Assembly (NCBI GenBank): GCA_009599575.1
Contig: VWND01000004.1
Location: 302,001 to 366,000, forward strand
DNA length: 64,000 bases
Direction: 5' to 3'
From: Blumeriella jaapii
Taxonomy: Eukaryota; Ascomycota; Leotiomycetes; Helotiales; Drepanopezizaceae
Part shown: piece by piece, positions 13,141-27,723 of the stretch
Numbering within the stretch: position 1 is the stretch's first letter
How the letters are laid out: the number at the start of each line of letters is the position of its first letter
The notes under the pieces: model-generated
Databases searched by the model: none
What the model was told of the DNA's origin: nothing
What the model saw: the letters and a program-made list of their open reading frames with translations, nothing else
Position numbers and translations under genes: made by a program

Positions 13141-14236
13141 GGTGCGTAGAACGTTCGGTTGATTGTTATCGGATTCGAGTTGGTTGAAATTCACATCCAC
13201 ACACACATCAAGCCCAGTCTAGCGAGTGCGATTGATGCAACACGACTTATCCCCTTCCAGGTACAGTACCAGACCCAACGAGGGGTCAGCTCTGCATGCG
13301 TACCTCTTACCTCCGCGTCATAGTCTGATTCCCTCGGATTTCATCTGCGTCCATTTCATCTTAAACTTACCAATCCGCCACCATTTTCACATTCCCCATT
13401 CCCATTCCCATCACCAAAAACAAAGGCTCGCTTAGACAACGAATTGTCTACACGCCTTTGCGCTTGCACATGCTTCCTGCCACAGACCGATGCGCTGCCT
13501 TCCTCGAGCCAGGCTCTCTCGGCACGAGAAGTTTGCATTTCCCATCAGACGCTTGCGTACTTGGATCCAACGCCAGCTCTTCACAAAGCCAAGTTTCAAC
13601 TACCACCCAAGACGTTTGCCAAGACCATGCCCACGTACTTGCTTACCTCCACACATGCCACTTTCTACCTACAGCACCGTACTGTACCGTACCCGGTGGA
13701 GCTTTATCCCACACCTACTGTAGCCTGGCCTTATCCAAGCAGAGTAGAAACGTGAGCCAAGGTGGGTGGTTGGGGGAGGAGGGGGGGTAATGAGCGCAAC
13801 TGGCTGGCGCTCGTTGACTACCTACCTACCTTCCTTGCCTACCTACCTACCTCGAAAGTCTACCTCCATCAAGAACGACAAGCTGAAACGGGAAAGAGTC
13901 GGTATTCTGATAGGGGCTAGGACAGAACTCCAGGCGGTTTATAAGACTTCCAACATCCAATCCTTTACCCTTCCCTGCTTATGTGTGTGTGTATGGCGTG
14001 TACGCCATCCGTCGTGCGTACTTTCGTCAAGTAAATCCTCAAACCAGTAAATCCGCAGGTACCTAGTCAGTAGTCCCGTTCAAACGTTGTCACTCACTCA
14101 ACGCAGCTGCCTACCGCTCTATTGTCCCGCCGTAGTAACGTACGTACCTGCTACGTACAGTACAGTGTGTACTGCACGCCCCTTTCCTTTCCCCTCGAGG
14201 GGAACGCTCCGAGCACCTTGGGAATAACATACAAGT

Positions 14237-14275
14237 GGGTAGGTAGGTAGGTAGGTAGGTAGACAGGTAGACAGG
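14237..14275. repeat. (TAGG)n microsatellite
   Basis: Tandem GTAGGTAGGTAGG run grading into GTAGACAGGTAGACAGG. The unit is TAGG, not the TTAGGG telomere repeat. Confidence 0.85.
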
Positions 14276-14475
14276 TACGGTACTGTAGACAGACAGGTAT
14301 GTCGAGACTGTAATCACATCGCGCAGTTGCTCTTCCATCCCCGTGGAGTGGATGTCCGCATGCATCTATGTACAACTTGGAGCTGTGCGCAGTAGGTAAG
14401 TAGGTAGGGAGACGTCGTTGATCCCGTGCTGTGGAAGCGAGGGATTCCGCTGTCTGTCTGCCTATCTTCCTGTCT

Positions 14476-14488
14476 GTTTGTTTGTTTG

Positions 14489-14535
<47 letters not shown>

Positions 14536-14540
14536 GTTAG
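14476..14540. repeat. (TTAGTTGG)n microsatellite
   Basis: A short TTTG run followed by about seven TTAGTTGG units. Confidence 0.85.
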
Positions 14541-15479
14541 CCAATAACCACCTAGCGCCCAGTGATCTCTAACCGGCACAATGAGAAAAGGGGGTCTGGT
14601 ACAAGGGGCGAGAGGGCGTTTGTTTGATGGCCCTGCGTTCAGCTCCACGCATCCATCATGTAGGTGTACAAACCACACACACACACACAAATACATACAC
14701 ACACACACAAATGCACACACAGATACACAGAGGTACATATAGTAGTAGTAGCCCGGTGAAAATCACACATCAGCCAGGAGCCAAGAGGATTCAGAAGCTT
14801 TGCGTGAGACGAAGGAGTAGCGTCCGATGGTGAAGAAGCATGCTAGTCGTCTGCCTCCTCCTGTTGGTCAGGCGAAATACGGTTTATTATGTACGTGTGT
14901 ATGTATGTCTATGTGTAGTACTGTATGTATGTATGTAAGTATGTATGCGGGACTTAGATATGTGCCCGACACCTGCAGGCCTGAGAGCCGCGAGCGTGGT
15001 CACGCCGCCTTAGGCAGCAGCAAGGCTTCTCGCTGATATACCCTTTCCCCAAGTTACCCCCCCCCCCCACCCCCTTGCCCCCCGTCCTCGAATAGCAGAA
15101 AGAGAATCGTAGAGAGAAGCATAAGCAGAAGGCCTCGGAGCCCCAAGCTTCTCGAATCGTAACTCGTCAAACCCGACAACAGGAACACCGGCCACCCATC
15201 TTCGCTCGCCCGCTTCTCGCGAGCATGGGAGGAAGAAGACCTCCCGGAGGCGGGTAGCCTGATAACGCCAGAACCAGAATGCCAGAGCCAGAATCGTGGC
15301 GAAACCTCCTGCTTCATCCCGGCATTCGTCTCTCGTTTCTCTCTCGAGTAGGAAGAGAACCAACGGAGAAAACAAGACCGGAACCTGAAAGGCCGCACGA
15401 TGAACGCCAGTCCCGACCCCCCCCCCCCCCCCCCCCCCAAAAAAAAACAAACAGAAACGAGCGGGCCTTCGCGCCCCTC

Positions 15480-16112
15480 TCATCGATCCATGATGACCCC
15501 ATTACACGCCCCGATGTCGCCCCCAAAGGCGTCCAGGTCGAGCACCTCGATGCGCCGCATCCACGTCTCGGGCCAGAGCAGGAAGACGCCGTGCACGTCC
15601 TTCATGTGCGCCTGCCACTCCTCGTCGAAGAGGGTCTCGCGGTTGTAGCACGGCACGACGACGCCGTCGTCGCGCGCCGCGCTCATGCCCTTGCACACGT
15701 CCAGGATGCGGATGCCCTCTGCGGCCGGGATCACGGTCCACGCGTACTTGGTGCCGATGTTGTGCTCGCGCAGGGCCCGGAACGGGTCCTGCGCGCGCCA
15801 TCGCGTGGCCGAGCTGGCCATGGGCGGGGGCGCCGCCAGGCCGTCCGGGTAGGGCGACGGCGAGTAGCTCACCGGCGGCCGGTACGCCTGGTAAGGGGCG
15901 GGCGAGGCCGAGGCCGAGAGCGAGTAGGGGGAGTTGGGCTGGGAGTTGGAGGCCATGGAGAGGAGCGCTGCGGACGGGGAGAAGGCTTCCGTGGTAGGCG
16001 GTCCGAAGGTCCGCGTATAGGACGTTTCGGCGTCAATGCTGTCCGAGTCGTCGGGGAGCGAGGACCCGCGCGAGGAGGAGGAGTAGCGGTCTTGGAGGGA
16101 AGTCTGAGGCAT
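15480..16112 (-). CDS. Ser/Pro-rich protein with conserved-looking C-terminal domain, function unknown
   Basis: A single open exon of 210 residues from ATG at 16112. Residues 1 to about 105 are Ser/Pro/Ala/Tyr-rich and probably disordered. From about 106 the composition changes to an ordered globular type: WRAQDPFRALREHNIGTKY, then an Asp/Cys segment (ILDVCKGM), a GVVVPCYNRETLF segment, a WQAHMKDVHG segment and a LLWPETWMRR segment. Spaced Cys and His residues are present, but I cannot assign a metal site. No signal peptide or membrane segment is evident. GC-rich codon use fits a real gene. I do not recognise the family. An upstream exon cannot be excluded. Confidence 0.6.
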   Translation of the reverse strand: MPQTSLQDRYSSSSRGSSLPDDSDSIDAETSYTRTFGPPTTEAFSPSAALLSMASNSQPNSPYSLSASASPAPYQAYRPPVSYSPSPYPDGLAAPPPMASSATRWRAQDPFRALREHNIGTKYAWTVIPAAEGIRILDVCKGMSAARDDGVVVPCYNRETLFDEEWQAHMKDVHGVFLLWPETWMRRIEVLDLDAFGGDIGACNGVIMDR

Positions 16113-18566
<2,454 letters not shown>

Positions 18567-19054
18567 TCAGCTCACCATTACTACCTCTTTTGAGCATAAC
18601 ATGGTCTGAGATGCTGAGACAGGTCCAGGCCACGAACCTCCATGTTCCAGCTTCGAGTGAAGCTTCGTGATTCGGACAGGCATTGATGAGATCGGACGGA
18701 GCGGAGTTGTCTGAGGTGGGGACTGAAGTTGCGATTGGGTAGCCGCGTTGCGTTGATATTGTGGAGCAAGATTCCAAGGGGGCAAACTGGAAATACAGTA
18801 CATACAATTTAAAGATCGAAAGGTTATTGGGAGCCTCACCTTCGTCGAGAAGTGGACAGCGTGCTAAGGCGATTGGGAGCTTGAATATTGGACCTGCGAT
18901 CGCTCTCCAGTCCTACTCCTGAATTTACCGTTAGCAGGGCATCCTGTCTGGCGGATCGCTGACAAGCAGAATTGCTCGACTCCAGGAAGCGGTCATCAGA
19001 CGGAATGAAGTCGTGAACGTCTCGGTCGAGTGAGAGAGCATAGATCAGAACACC
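18567..19054 (-). CDS. Candidate 3' exons of an unrecognised spliced gene
   Basis: Weak call. The minus strand is open from 19054 to 18840 (71 codons plus 2 bases), meets a GAAG/GTGAGG donor, and after a 53-base intron ending TTTCCAG continues in frame from 18786 to a TGA at 18567, giving 145 codons in all. Composition is Ser/Pro/Gln/Arg-rich, for example DRDVHDFIPSDDRF in the first piece and SLPPWNLAPQYQRN after the junction. No domain is recognised. There is no ATG in the upstream piece, so a 5' exon would have to lie above 19054. The matching phase and typical intron length are the only support. Confidence 0.25.
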
Positions 19055-21289
19055 TTAGACTGACTTGGACTCTCGATCAAGACGCGGTTCTGCACTCGCG
19101 AGACTTTCCTTATCCAGGTCGGAAACTGGTCACCGATAAGCATTCCCGCCGATAGTTAAAGCCGATGGATGTCTGTGTAGCACTCTGTAGTGATTGACAT
19201 AAAGTGGTAGTGGAAAGCAGGGGCGTCCAGATGTAGGGTTTCAAGCCGCCAGAGGAAACTCTATTGATAGCTTGGTGGCAGTGAGGGAATAGGACCCAGT
19301 CCGAAGGTAAGCATCGCGACATGTTACCTAAAGGGAAAAGGAGGGAGCGATGTGAGACCACCGCCACTGGTGCCACTGGTGCCACTGGCGATGGTTGGTG
19401 GATTGTGCACCACGTAGGTGTCTCATGGTCTGGAACAATGGTGACCCGGCTGTACTGTACAGTATCAGAGCCCAGGTACGAGCGCAGTGACACTGTAGAA
19501 ACAGAAGCCGATGCGCACGATGACGGGGGGAGAAGTTTCGACAAGAGAATGCAGGAAGCGGATGTAAATGGCTGAGATATATGGCTGAGATATATGGCTG
19601 AGATATATGGCTGAGATGTATGGCTGAGATGGGGCCACGAGAGGCTTTGGCTGGCCTCAGCCGCAGCCAGCCCTTTCTGCCTCGATGCCGGGGAGAAGGT
19701 GAGAAGGTGAGATCACTTGACTTTGGTTACATCTGACGATCGTCTTTTGGACGTCGCGACGAAGCATAGCAGAAGCGTAGTCGAGGCGTGTCGAAGAGAC
19801 AGGAGCCTCTGGACTTGAACTCAGCGACGCTATTGTAGGCGTGAGGTGCAATCTGAGGAAGCGGAAGAGTTACATCCTCTACAGCCAAACGGTCAGCACG
19901 CCAGCTGCCGAATCGTTTCCTGGCATCAGAAGAGCCTCGAGGCTTAGACTCGCATCGCAATGCTGCAAGCAGGTGTCAGTCCTGTGAGGTTCGAATGCAC
20001 ACTTACCTACAGTACTGTACATTCAGTCAGTATCTGCGGGACCTCTTTGGATTCATGCTCCTTGGCGTACAGGAGATGTGGCGATGACAGATTTGCATGG
20101 AGGGAAATCGAGGGTAAAGTTGGGTTGAGTGCAAGTTACTGTATGTATGAGGTATGTATGTATGTAGGTACCTAGGTATGTATGTACAGTGCTTCCACTC
20201 GATAACACCCATCACCGCGTCACGTGTCAGTCATCACGTGACAGAGCTTACGATCAGGGAACGACCGATCCTTTCATGTACCTCCTAAAGCTACTGGAGA
20301 AGTTCCTGCTACTATCACTGGGCATTCCCTTACTCGACGGACGACAATCATGACCACGCTGGAAGTGCCTCAGCGTTCGTGCAGCATCACGTGACATGCA
20401 CGCCGGACCAGTCCAGCATCTCAGTCACTTCACCTCACCTCACCTCACCCACCTCACCTCACCTCGTTCATTCCAATCATCACCATCGACAAAACCATGA
20501 CAACCATTCGCCCACGTACGTGCTGTACATGCACACGTACAAGCAAACAACAACCCCCAACCGCGCCGCGCCGGGTCGGCTCGAGTTTGACCGTGAGGCC
20601 GATAGGGCTGGAAGTTCAAGACTCTACTGTACATACGGGACTTACTGTATGTACATATCACCTCAATCAAAGCCAATCAACCTCCTCCTCCGCCCTCCTT
20701 CAGCGGCAAATGCACCGACATTGCATCGTCCTTAGTAAGCCACTGTTCGATTCATCACGTTCTCCCGCTCCAGGCAGATTGAGTCCATCGCCGCGCTTTG
20801 CCCGCAGATACATCGCCGTCGCCGTCGTCGTCGCTGTCGCCCATCTCATTTCTACTCGAGAGTGGTCGAGTCGGATCATCCTTCATCGTCAATCGCATTT
20901 CACTGGCTTGTGGAGTTGCGCTCCGGGCCTGTTCAGCTCGGCCCGGTACCACCCATCGATCCATTGGTAGTACTTGCACGACACCGTCCCTCCCGTCAAC
21001 GCTCTTTTCCCCCGTCACAATCATCGCCAGACTTTCGATCCGGCAATGCACTTTGCATCCTCAGAGAACGGAATCGGCGACGTTCATCTGATACCCCGCC
21101 TTATCCTACGATCGAAGCCAGCGAGCTAGCCAGCCAGCCAGCCTTGAGGCCAATCGTGGGAGGAGGAGGAAGAGGAGGAAGAAGAGGAGGAAGAGCGTGA
21201 ATCTGCCTCGCCTTGCAAGAAGAGGAGTCGACGTTGACCACCACCACCACCACGGCGAGACATGCGTAGAAGCGCCGTCTGATCACGCG
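19055..21289. other. Intergenic / 5' region of the Zn2Cys6 gene
   Basis: Contains GTACTGTAC-type motifs near 19,451, 20,010 and 20,630, a CCTCA run (about 20,430-20,465) and GGA-rich DNA near 21,155-21,200. Short minus-strand frames around 19,110-19,960 look partly coding-like but could not be assembled or identified. Confidence 0.4.
19569..19631. repeat. 13-bp tandem repeat (GGCTGAGATATAT)
   Basis: About five consecutive copies, the last ones slightly diverged (GATGTAT). Confidence 0.9.
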
Positions 21290-23401
21290 ATGGACAAGCC
21301 GCGGGAGAATGACACGGACAACGGACCACAAGATGGACAAGTAACGAAGCGGCGCAGAGCCAGTCGGCCCAAGGTCAAGACGGGCTGCAGCAACTGCAAG
21401 TGAGTCGCCGCCGCCCCCGCCCATGCGCATTGTTGATGGAGGCCCTCAGGATCCGGAAAGTGAAATGCGACGAGACGAGACCGCAATGTACGTGCCCGGA
21501 GCAGATCGGCGAGGAATCGCGGCTGATGGGAGGCAGGTCTGAAGTGTGTGAAGGCGCGACGGCAATGCGAGGGGTATCCGGCTTTTAGGAGGACGGGCGA
21601 TGCTCCGCTGCTGGCTCCAAGGCCTGAACTCGCAGCAGCCGCTGGTCCAACATTCTTGACCGCGAATTCAAGCGGGCCTCCTGCGAGGATTGTGCCGAAG
21701 AAGTTGCCTCGCGTTGTCCATGCCCAGCGTGTGGTTCGAACACCTCAACAATCAAACATCGAACCGAGCTCGGTTGTGCTCCACGTCTCCCCACGCGTGA
21801 CGCCTGAGCTCCCCTCGCCAACGACCATGCAACTTGGCGGGCTCCCATTCGATGCGAAGGAGGGGCAATACTTTCGAGTCTTCAGATCGCATACCGCCAG
21901 TGAGTTGTCAGGTTTCTTTGATTCGGACTTTTGGCAAAGGAGTGTGTTGCAAGAGAGTCACTCGGAGGCGTCGATACGGCATGCCGTGGTTGCCATTGGC
22001 GCTTTGTACAAGACTTTGGAATCGCAAACGGAGTCACCCCCAGGATCGCCGGAAACCGGGACTTTTACCACAGCGCCCAGCCACTATGAGTTTGCGTTGC
22101 AGCAATACGGAAAGTCAATTGCTCGCCTACGAGAATCATTGGCGGATCAGGAAACAAGATCAGAACGCACGACGTTGATTTCCATCGTGCTGTTTACGTG
22201 CTTCCAGTCCTTCACAGGCGACCACAAAGCTGCCATCAAGCAGATCCAACATGGACTAAGCTTCTTGGAGGAGCGACGGCAGGAATCTGAGCAACCTGTG
22301 GTCCGCAAGAAAGATGATGTCGTCGAAGACGAGCTCATCCAGATTTTCACGCGTCTCGCAGTCCAAGCGAAGTCCTACGACATGGCTTTTCATTTCCCGC
22401 ATCCCTATGTGATCCAACTCTCTCCCAGAACCCAACTCGATCCTACCTCACCTCAATCTCCAACCTCGCCCTCCGACACTTCAAGCGACCCCACGGACTT
22501 CCCCATCCCTGCTGCCTTCGCCAGCACCCAGGAAGCGCGTACAGCTCTCGACTCCCTCTGCGAGCGCATCATGCGTTTCAACGAACTCCTCTCCTCCTAT
22601 CACCGCGGTCCCAACAACATCCTCCCTCGCTCCGTGATGTGCCACGGCCAGGGTTTCGGCGTGCAGATCAAGCAATGGGACGCTGCGTTTGCGCCTCTCC
22701 TTGCATCCCGCCGCAATCGAGGCGTAAGCAACACCGAGCGCGCCGGTATCAACGTCCTCAAGATGCTGCAGCTCATGAGCGGCATCCTGTACCAAATGGC
22801 CTTCAGCACCTCCGAGATGGAATTCGACAACTTCAAGCCGCAGTTCCAGGAGATTGTCGACCTCGCTAGCGAGGTGGTTTTGGACGAAGAGCTGGTCCTG
22901 GCGCAGGCCAAATGTGGCACTCAAGCTCGGGACGTCTGCCGTCACCGGCCGCAGAGTGGCCAACCGGGCTACCACTTCCCAGGCCTCGCGGGCCACCCGC
23001 CCGGCGAGGACTACGCGCACACCAAGGCCTCCTTCGCCCTCGATCTGGGCGTAGTGCCGCCGCTGTTCGTAGTGTCCACGAAATGCCGTGACCGCAAGCT
23101 GCGCCGCGAAGCCATCCGGCTGCTGCTGTCCAGCCCGCGGCGCGAAGGCATGTGGGACTCGATTCTCAGCGGGCGCGTCGGGCAGTGGATCATGGCCATC
23201 GAGGAGGCGGGCATGCCCGCGTGGGACGGGGGAGGCCACACGGCGATGGGAGAGGACGTCGTGCCTGCTGAGACCAGGGTCATGGTCAAGGAGATCCTGT
23301 TCGATATGCAGGGGCGAGAGGCGACGCTGAGATGTGGGACGAGGGGCGCGAGAGAAGGGGATGTGGATGATCGCGCGATGGAGACGTGGATTTCTTGGTG
23401 A
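21290..23401 (+). CDS. Zn2Cys6 fungal transcription factor
   Basis: Three exons (21290-21399, 21450-21487, 21537-23401) give 670 residues. Introns are 50 and 49 bases, both splitting codons inside the zinc cluster. Splicing yields a complete binuclear cluster: C33-x2-C36-x6-C43-x6-C50-x2-C53-x6-C60, preceded by a basic stretch (KRRRASRPKVK). The middle and C-terminal parts resemble the fungal-specific regulator region: helices near residues 150-200, a DHKAAIKQIQHG segment, and a conserved-looking VPPLFVVSTKCRDRKLRREA and SSPRREGMWDS tail. It should bind DNA in the nucleus as a pathway regulator. No neighbouring metabolic cluster shows its target. Upstream in-frame codons have no ATG before 21290, which sets the start. 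Confidence 0.92.
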
Positions 23402-24526
23402 GGCAGTATTCGCTGGAGGGAGAAGCGGGCTACGGGTAGATGAGGTAGCTTTCGATGATATGTTACGACGGGACGAAGTAAAGAAGGGGCAGACAGATGA
23501 AACGCTCTAAGACGGGATTTAAAGGATTCTTCATAATGCATAATGTATGATGGGCGTTGGCCGGGAGGCAGGCTGGTGGTGATCTCAACTTTCTGTTCTC
23601 GGTTTCTTTCTTAACTTTGCAGGGTTCTGGTTCTGGATTTATCCTACCCAAGATACCCAGGAAAACTCCTATTTCATAGCTTTTTATGTCTTTCAAAAGC
23701 CCACAAGAACAATCAAGAATTGGAACTTGTTTACTTTTCGTTTATTTGGTGTGCCATATCGAACGAGGTGGAATCAGAAAGGAAGAGAGGAGGAGGGGAA
23801 AGGTTCAGTTGATGCGAGATTTTTGGTTTTCTGTTCATGGTGTGATGTGAGCTGATGGTACAAGTTTTTTTTTCTTTGAGGGGGGGTTGTCCAAACAATA
23901 CTTCCTGTTCCCGTGCAATAGCGTGTGTTGAGTCTTAGTTTATGACAGCTAGCTTATAGCCAATTCAAACAAGAGAAAAAGGGAAAAGAAGAAAACACTC
24001 CCATTATAAGAAAGAGATCACTGCGCAGGGATAGCCAAATGTTTCCTTTCTTTCCATTCAAAGCTTTCTATGCCTGGCCAAGGGCCTTGGAAGTTGCAAC
24101 TCTCTGAATCATCTATCCCACTTACTCACTTGTAAGTTAAGCAGCTCTTCCCGCCGTGATTCCCACACACAGCGTAGCATAGCATGGCATAACATAGCAA
24201 GAGTCAACACCTCCTCCGTGATTCCCACCCAGCGTCCAGAAACTCCTCGAGACGTTAAAAGAGAAACAACCGACAACCACCACCCCTCGTTTTCTTCTCT
24301 CTCTCCCCACACCTTATTCCTTCCACCAATCGAGAACCACACCCCCAGAGCAGCATAGCACAGAACCGGACCGAACTTCTTGCCCAGGCCCTTCGCAAAA
24401 CATTTTTTACCCAACAGACATCCACGTCCATCAAGACAAGGAAACAAACCCCCACCTCAACCCAACCCCAAGCACGACAACGCCAAAGACAAACACCCAA
24501 ATCAGAACAGGAGAGAAGGGGGGAAG
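23402..24526. other. Intergenic, no supported gene
   Basis: 3' flank of the transcription factor and 5' flank of the small membrane protein. The latter is C/A-rich on the plus strand just before 24527. Nothing else is recognisable. Confidence 0.5.
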
Positions 24527-24886
24527 ATGCACATCTCCACTCTCGCTCTCGCTCTTGCTCTCCTCGGCCTCTGCTCCCTAGCGGCCGTTATCCAGGTCCA
24601 CTACAGCGACCAAGCCTCGCGCAGCACCAGCCAAGGACACATCTCGCTCCCCAGCCCAGCGCCCACCGCTACAACGCACCCTCTGGCCGGGAGGGAGGCG
24701 ACGGTTCTCCCAGACGCTGGCAACAGCCACCGCCGCGCGCAGCCCGTCGCGCCAGACCCGCAGAAGGAGAAGAGGAGCGGCAAGGGCTTGGGCGCGGCCG
24801 CGATCGTGGGCATCGTCGTGGCGGTGGTGTTGGTGGTGCTGGTTTTGGCTTGTGTGTTGAATCGGATGTGGAGGTTTTATTCGTGA
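24527..24886 (+). CDS. Small signal-peptide protein with C-terminal membrane anchor
   Basis: 119 residues from ATG 24527; an upstream in-frame extension exists but would hide the signal peptide. Residues 1 to about 22 are a hydrophobic Leu/Ala signal sequence (MHISTLALALALLGL). The middle is a Ser/Thr/Pro/His linker. Near residues 88-111 there is a strongly hydrophobic Gly/Ala/Val helix (AAAIVGIVVAVVLVVLVLAC), followed by a short basic tail (NRMWRFYS). This predicts a type I single-pass protein at the cell surface or in an endomembrane. No family is recognised. The (GAGAG)n repeat begins about 16 bases after the stop. Confidence 0.6.
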   Translation: MHISTLALALALLGLCSLAAVIQVHYSDQASRSTSQGHISLPSPAPTATTHPLAGREATVLPDAGNSHRRAQPVAPDPQKEKRSGKGLGAAAIVGIVVAVVLVVLVLACVLNRMWRFYS

Positions 24887-25967
24887 GGGGGGAGCGAGTG
24901 GGAGAGAGGAGAGGAGAGGAGAGGAGAGGAGAGGAGAGGAGAGGAGAGGAGAGGAGAGGAGAGGAGAGGAGAGGAGAGGAGAGGAGAGGAGAGGAGAGGA
25001 GAGGAGAGGAGAGGGAGGAGAGGAGAGGAGAGGAGAGGAGAGGCGGGCTTGCATGGCTTTTTTTTTGGGGGGGGGGGGTGCTGGCAAGGGACAGAGGTTG
25101 TTCTTGGGATGTGTGATGGAAGGGAGGGGGGATGTGGATGTGATGTGGTGTGCGTGGATGTAATGTAGGAAAGTAGACTGTCGTGGAACCGAAGTTTTCT
25201 ACATTTTTCTCCTCTTCTTTTCTTGCTTGGAGGTGAGGTGTGTGTGTGCTGGACAAGTGCTTGCTTGGGCTCTAGGTTGAGATAAACAGAGGCTCGGCTA
25301 AGGTAGAATGGATCAAGTCTCGGCTCCCTGAGAATAGGGGCTCGGTTAATCTCGCTCGGTTCGAAATGTAAAGAAACGCGATCAGAAAGCACTGTACTCC
25401 GTCAATCCCGAACTGCCACCAATGATTCCGATATCACACGCTTTTTGGGATTTTCTTTTTCTATCTCGAAAATTGCTCTGTGTTCTGACACTAGCTTTAA
25501 TCACATCCTCAACCGCAGATCCCGAGATTCCACGATGCTACTTATCATTCTGCACGCCACCAAAAGATCTCCTTCCCCCCTGGCGGCGTGGAATTCCACA
25601 TCTGGGGTTTTCTACTTACAACCAAGATATACTATACTTACCCACGAGACATGGCGTTCGATAGCCAGCGATAAGAGATAGCTAAGACGAGAGAAGAGCA
25701 CACTCTAGGGTATCCATTGGGAACCAACATTGGTTGCTTGCAGCTTGTTTGGAGATCGGTGCGGGGTTCCTCGGAGTTAACCCGGAATGGGGGCGTCTGG
25801 GCATGGCATGACGTCTCCGCGGTGCGAAAGGAGCTCTGGGTACTTATAGACCGAAGCTTGTATCTGTGTCGAACATTTGATCGGATTCAGCTTATTGGCA
25901 CTTCAGCCTTACTTCAGCCTTGACGACAACCTCTGTACAGATCGAGTGCCCCAAGACCACGGGGACA
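24887..25967. other. Intergenic between small membrane protein and cyanase
   Basis: Begins with the pentamer repeat, then a T run and a G run (about 25,058-25,078). The rest shows no gene. The cyanase promoter should lie in the last few hundred bases. Confidence 0.5.
24903..25043. repeat. (GGAGA)n pentanucleotide repeat
   Basis: About 28 near-perfect units, one interruption near 25,012. Polypurine on the plus strand. Pentapeptide-repeat frames on both strands are artefacts. Confidence 0.97.
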
Positions 25968-26757
25968 ATGGCAGACAACAAGAACATCGCCGTGCTCGAC
26001 GTAGGTCTTACCCCGCATGGCGTGGCAGCAGCATCATCCACCACAGCTTCCACCACACCTCCCTCGACATCCACGATTTGCGCATCCCAGAGGCGTCTTG
26101 GGAGTTATGTGGTCCAAACTCCGAACGCTGACACGCTCCCAGACCTCCCTCGTCGACCGGCTCCCCGTCTCCTCGAAAACCCTCTTCGACGCCAAAGCCA
26201 GCAAGTCCCTCTCCTTCGAAGCCATCGCGCACGAGCTCGGCCGCTCCGAAGTCGCCGTCGCCGCCCTCTTCTACGGCCAGGCCCAGGCCTCCGCCGAGGA
26301 CGTCCAGAAGCTGTCGACGCTGCTGGGCGTCGACGAGGCGAAGCTCGGAGAGCAGCTGCTGGGCTTCCCGGATCGGGGACGCGCCGGACCTATGCCGCCG
26401 GTGGAGCCGCTCATCTACCGGCTGTACGAGGTCGTGCAGAATTACGGGTGAGTTTGGCTTCGGTCTCGCCTCGGCATGGAGCCGTGTGTTTGTGTTCGCG
26501 ATGTGTGGTGTGTGAGGGCTGACGGATGTGTGTGTGTAGATATGCCTACAAGGCCGTCATGAACGAGAAGTTTGGCGATGGCATCATGTCTGCTATTGCG
26601 TTTAGCACCAAGGTCGAGAAGGAGGTTGATGAGAACGGGGTCACGTGGGCCAACATTACGCTCAGGGGCAAGTGGTAAGTTTTTCCTGATCTGATATTTC
26701 TTGATTCAGGCTGGCGATAGTAACAATGCATGTAGGTTGCCCTTTACTAGATTTTAA
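25968..26757 (+). CDS. cynS: Cyanate hydratase (cyanase)
   Basis: Four exons (25968-26000, 26143-26447, 26540-26674, 26736-26757) encode 164 residues, the usual fungal length. The enzyme converts cyanate and bicarbonate to ammonia and CO2 in the cytosol, detoxifying cyanate. Visible family features: an N-terminal helix-turn-helix-like part ([20 protein letters not shown]), the FYGQAQAS segment, GFPDRGR, then the catalytic C-terminal domain with Arg104 and Glu107 in LIYRLYE and Ser130 in GDGIMSAI, ending LRGKWLPFTRF. Introns are 142, 92 and 61 bases with GT-AG ends. The last exon is only seven codons plus one base. Nothing unusual is missing. Confidence 0.97.
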
Positions 26758-27723
26758 AGGGCCGGGTGGCAAGATGCTTGGGAGGAAGCAAGACGTGAGT
26801 TTGTAGGACGTAGTGATGAGCAAGCCAGCAGTTATTATTCATATGCGGCGCATGGATGGGATACCACAGCATATAACGTAAAGTCATCACCTTTAGTCCA
26901 CTGTAGGATGTATCCACGCAAACGTAGTAAGCCGAGCGCCTTCTATCACTCGAAGAACAAGTCATTCCATTTCACCCCAACATCAACGTCCATGTTGTGA
27001 CATGCGTTCGTCCCAAACCAAAAATCCAAAAGTCTGGATGATACAGAGCAACGCATCTATCCCAAAAGCAAAGACCGAGTCGACGAACCGTCGCAGAACC
27101 TCAAACTCGCCTTAGCCATCCCTTCAACTATCATCAGGGCTCGGATAATGGTCCATTGCTCTAAATCGGCCTTGAGATTTACCTTTCTGACCACACCGTC
27201 CTTCCCGGTTGCGAGGTCAGTTCTAAGCAACGACAGCAACGCTCTGCCACGGGGCATGAATTCATTTCAAGCGCTTCGACCGAGAAACCGATCAGAATAA
27301 GATCGTCGTCCAAGTGGAAGACACAGTGTCATGGGCACCGGAAGATCTCCAATTCCATGTCGATGTTTTTCTCGCTTCGCTCGCTTAACAGAGACCGCAA
27401 TTGTGTACAGGTAATCTTCGTAATCAAACTTCGTGTATCTGCAATTAAGTACTTACAAGTCAGTAACCGCAGAGCTGAGAAAGAAAACTCATCGGCCAAG
27501 CGGCAACAAGCAGAAAAAAGCAGATACCAAAATAGCATCCATCTGGGTGGAGATTGTGTATTCTAGGGCTGGAAGCTACATTCTTCGACGAAGCGTGGTT
27601 GCCATACTCACGAGAGAAGATCCTGCCTGGTATTCTGCTTGGGTCTCAGTAAATCGGCCCCCCTCCAAACACCACAAGAACCAAATCCATCGTCTCAATT
27701 CGCCTAACCCCATAACACCAGCT
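26758..27723. other. Intergenic, tail-to-tail region
   Basis: Lies between the ends of cyanase (+) and the next gene (-). A 66-codon minus frame near 27,057-27,257 has protein-like composition but no start context or family I can name. Confidence 0.4.

Larger units (their letters stand above)
13141..15479. other. Intergenic, simple-repeat rich
   Basis: No gene supported. It contains TACC/TAGG microsatellites, CA-rich stretches (about 14,675-14,730), ATGT-rich stretches (about 14,895-14,945), a C run near 15,058-15,068, a 22-base C run at about 15,417-15,438 followed by A's, and GTACTGTACC/GTACAGTAC motifs near 13,260, 13,676 and 14,155. Confidence 0.5.

Noticed and set aside
14226..14290. 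Telomere repeat
   Set aside because: The unit is TAGG, not TTAGGG, the tract is short and internal, and genes lie on both sides.
22481..23239. 252-codon minus-strand frame
   Set aside because: Shadow of the Zn2Cys6 gene, which has intact family features on the plus strand.
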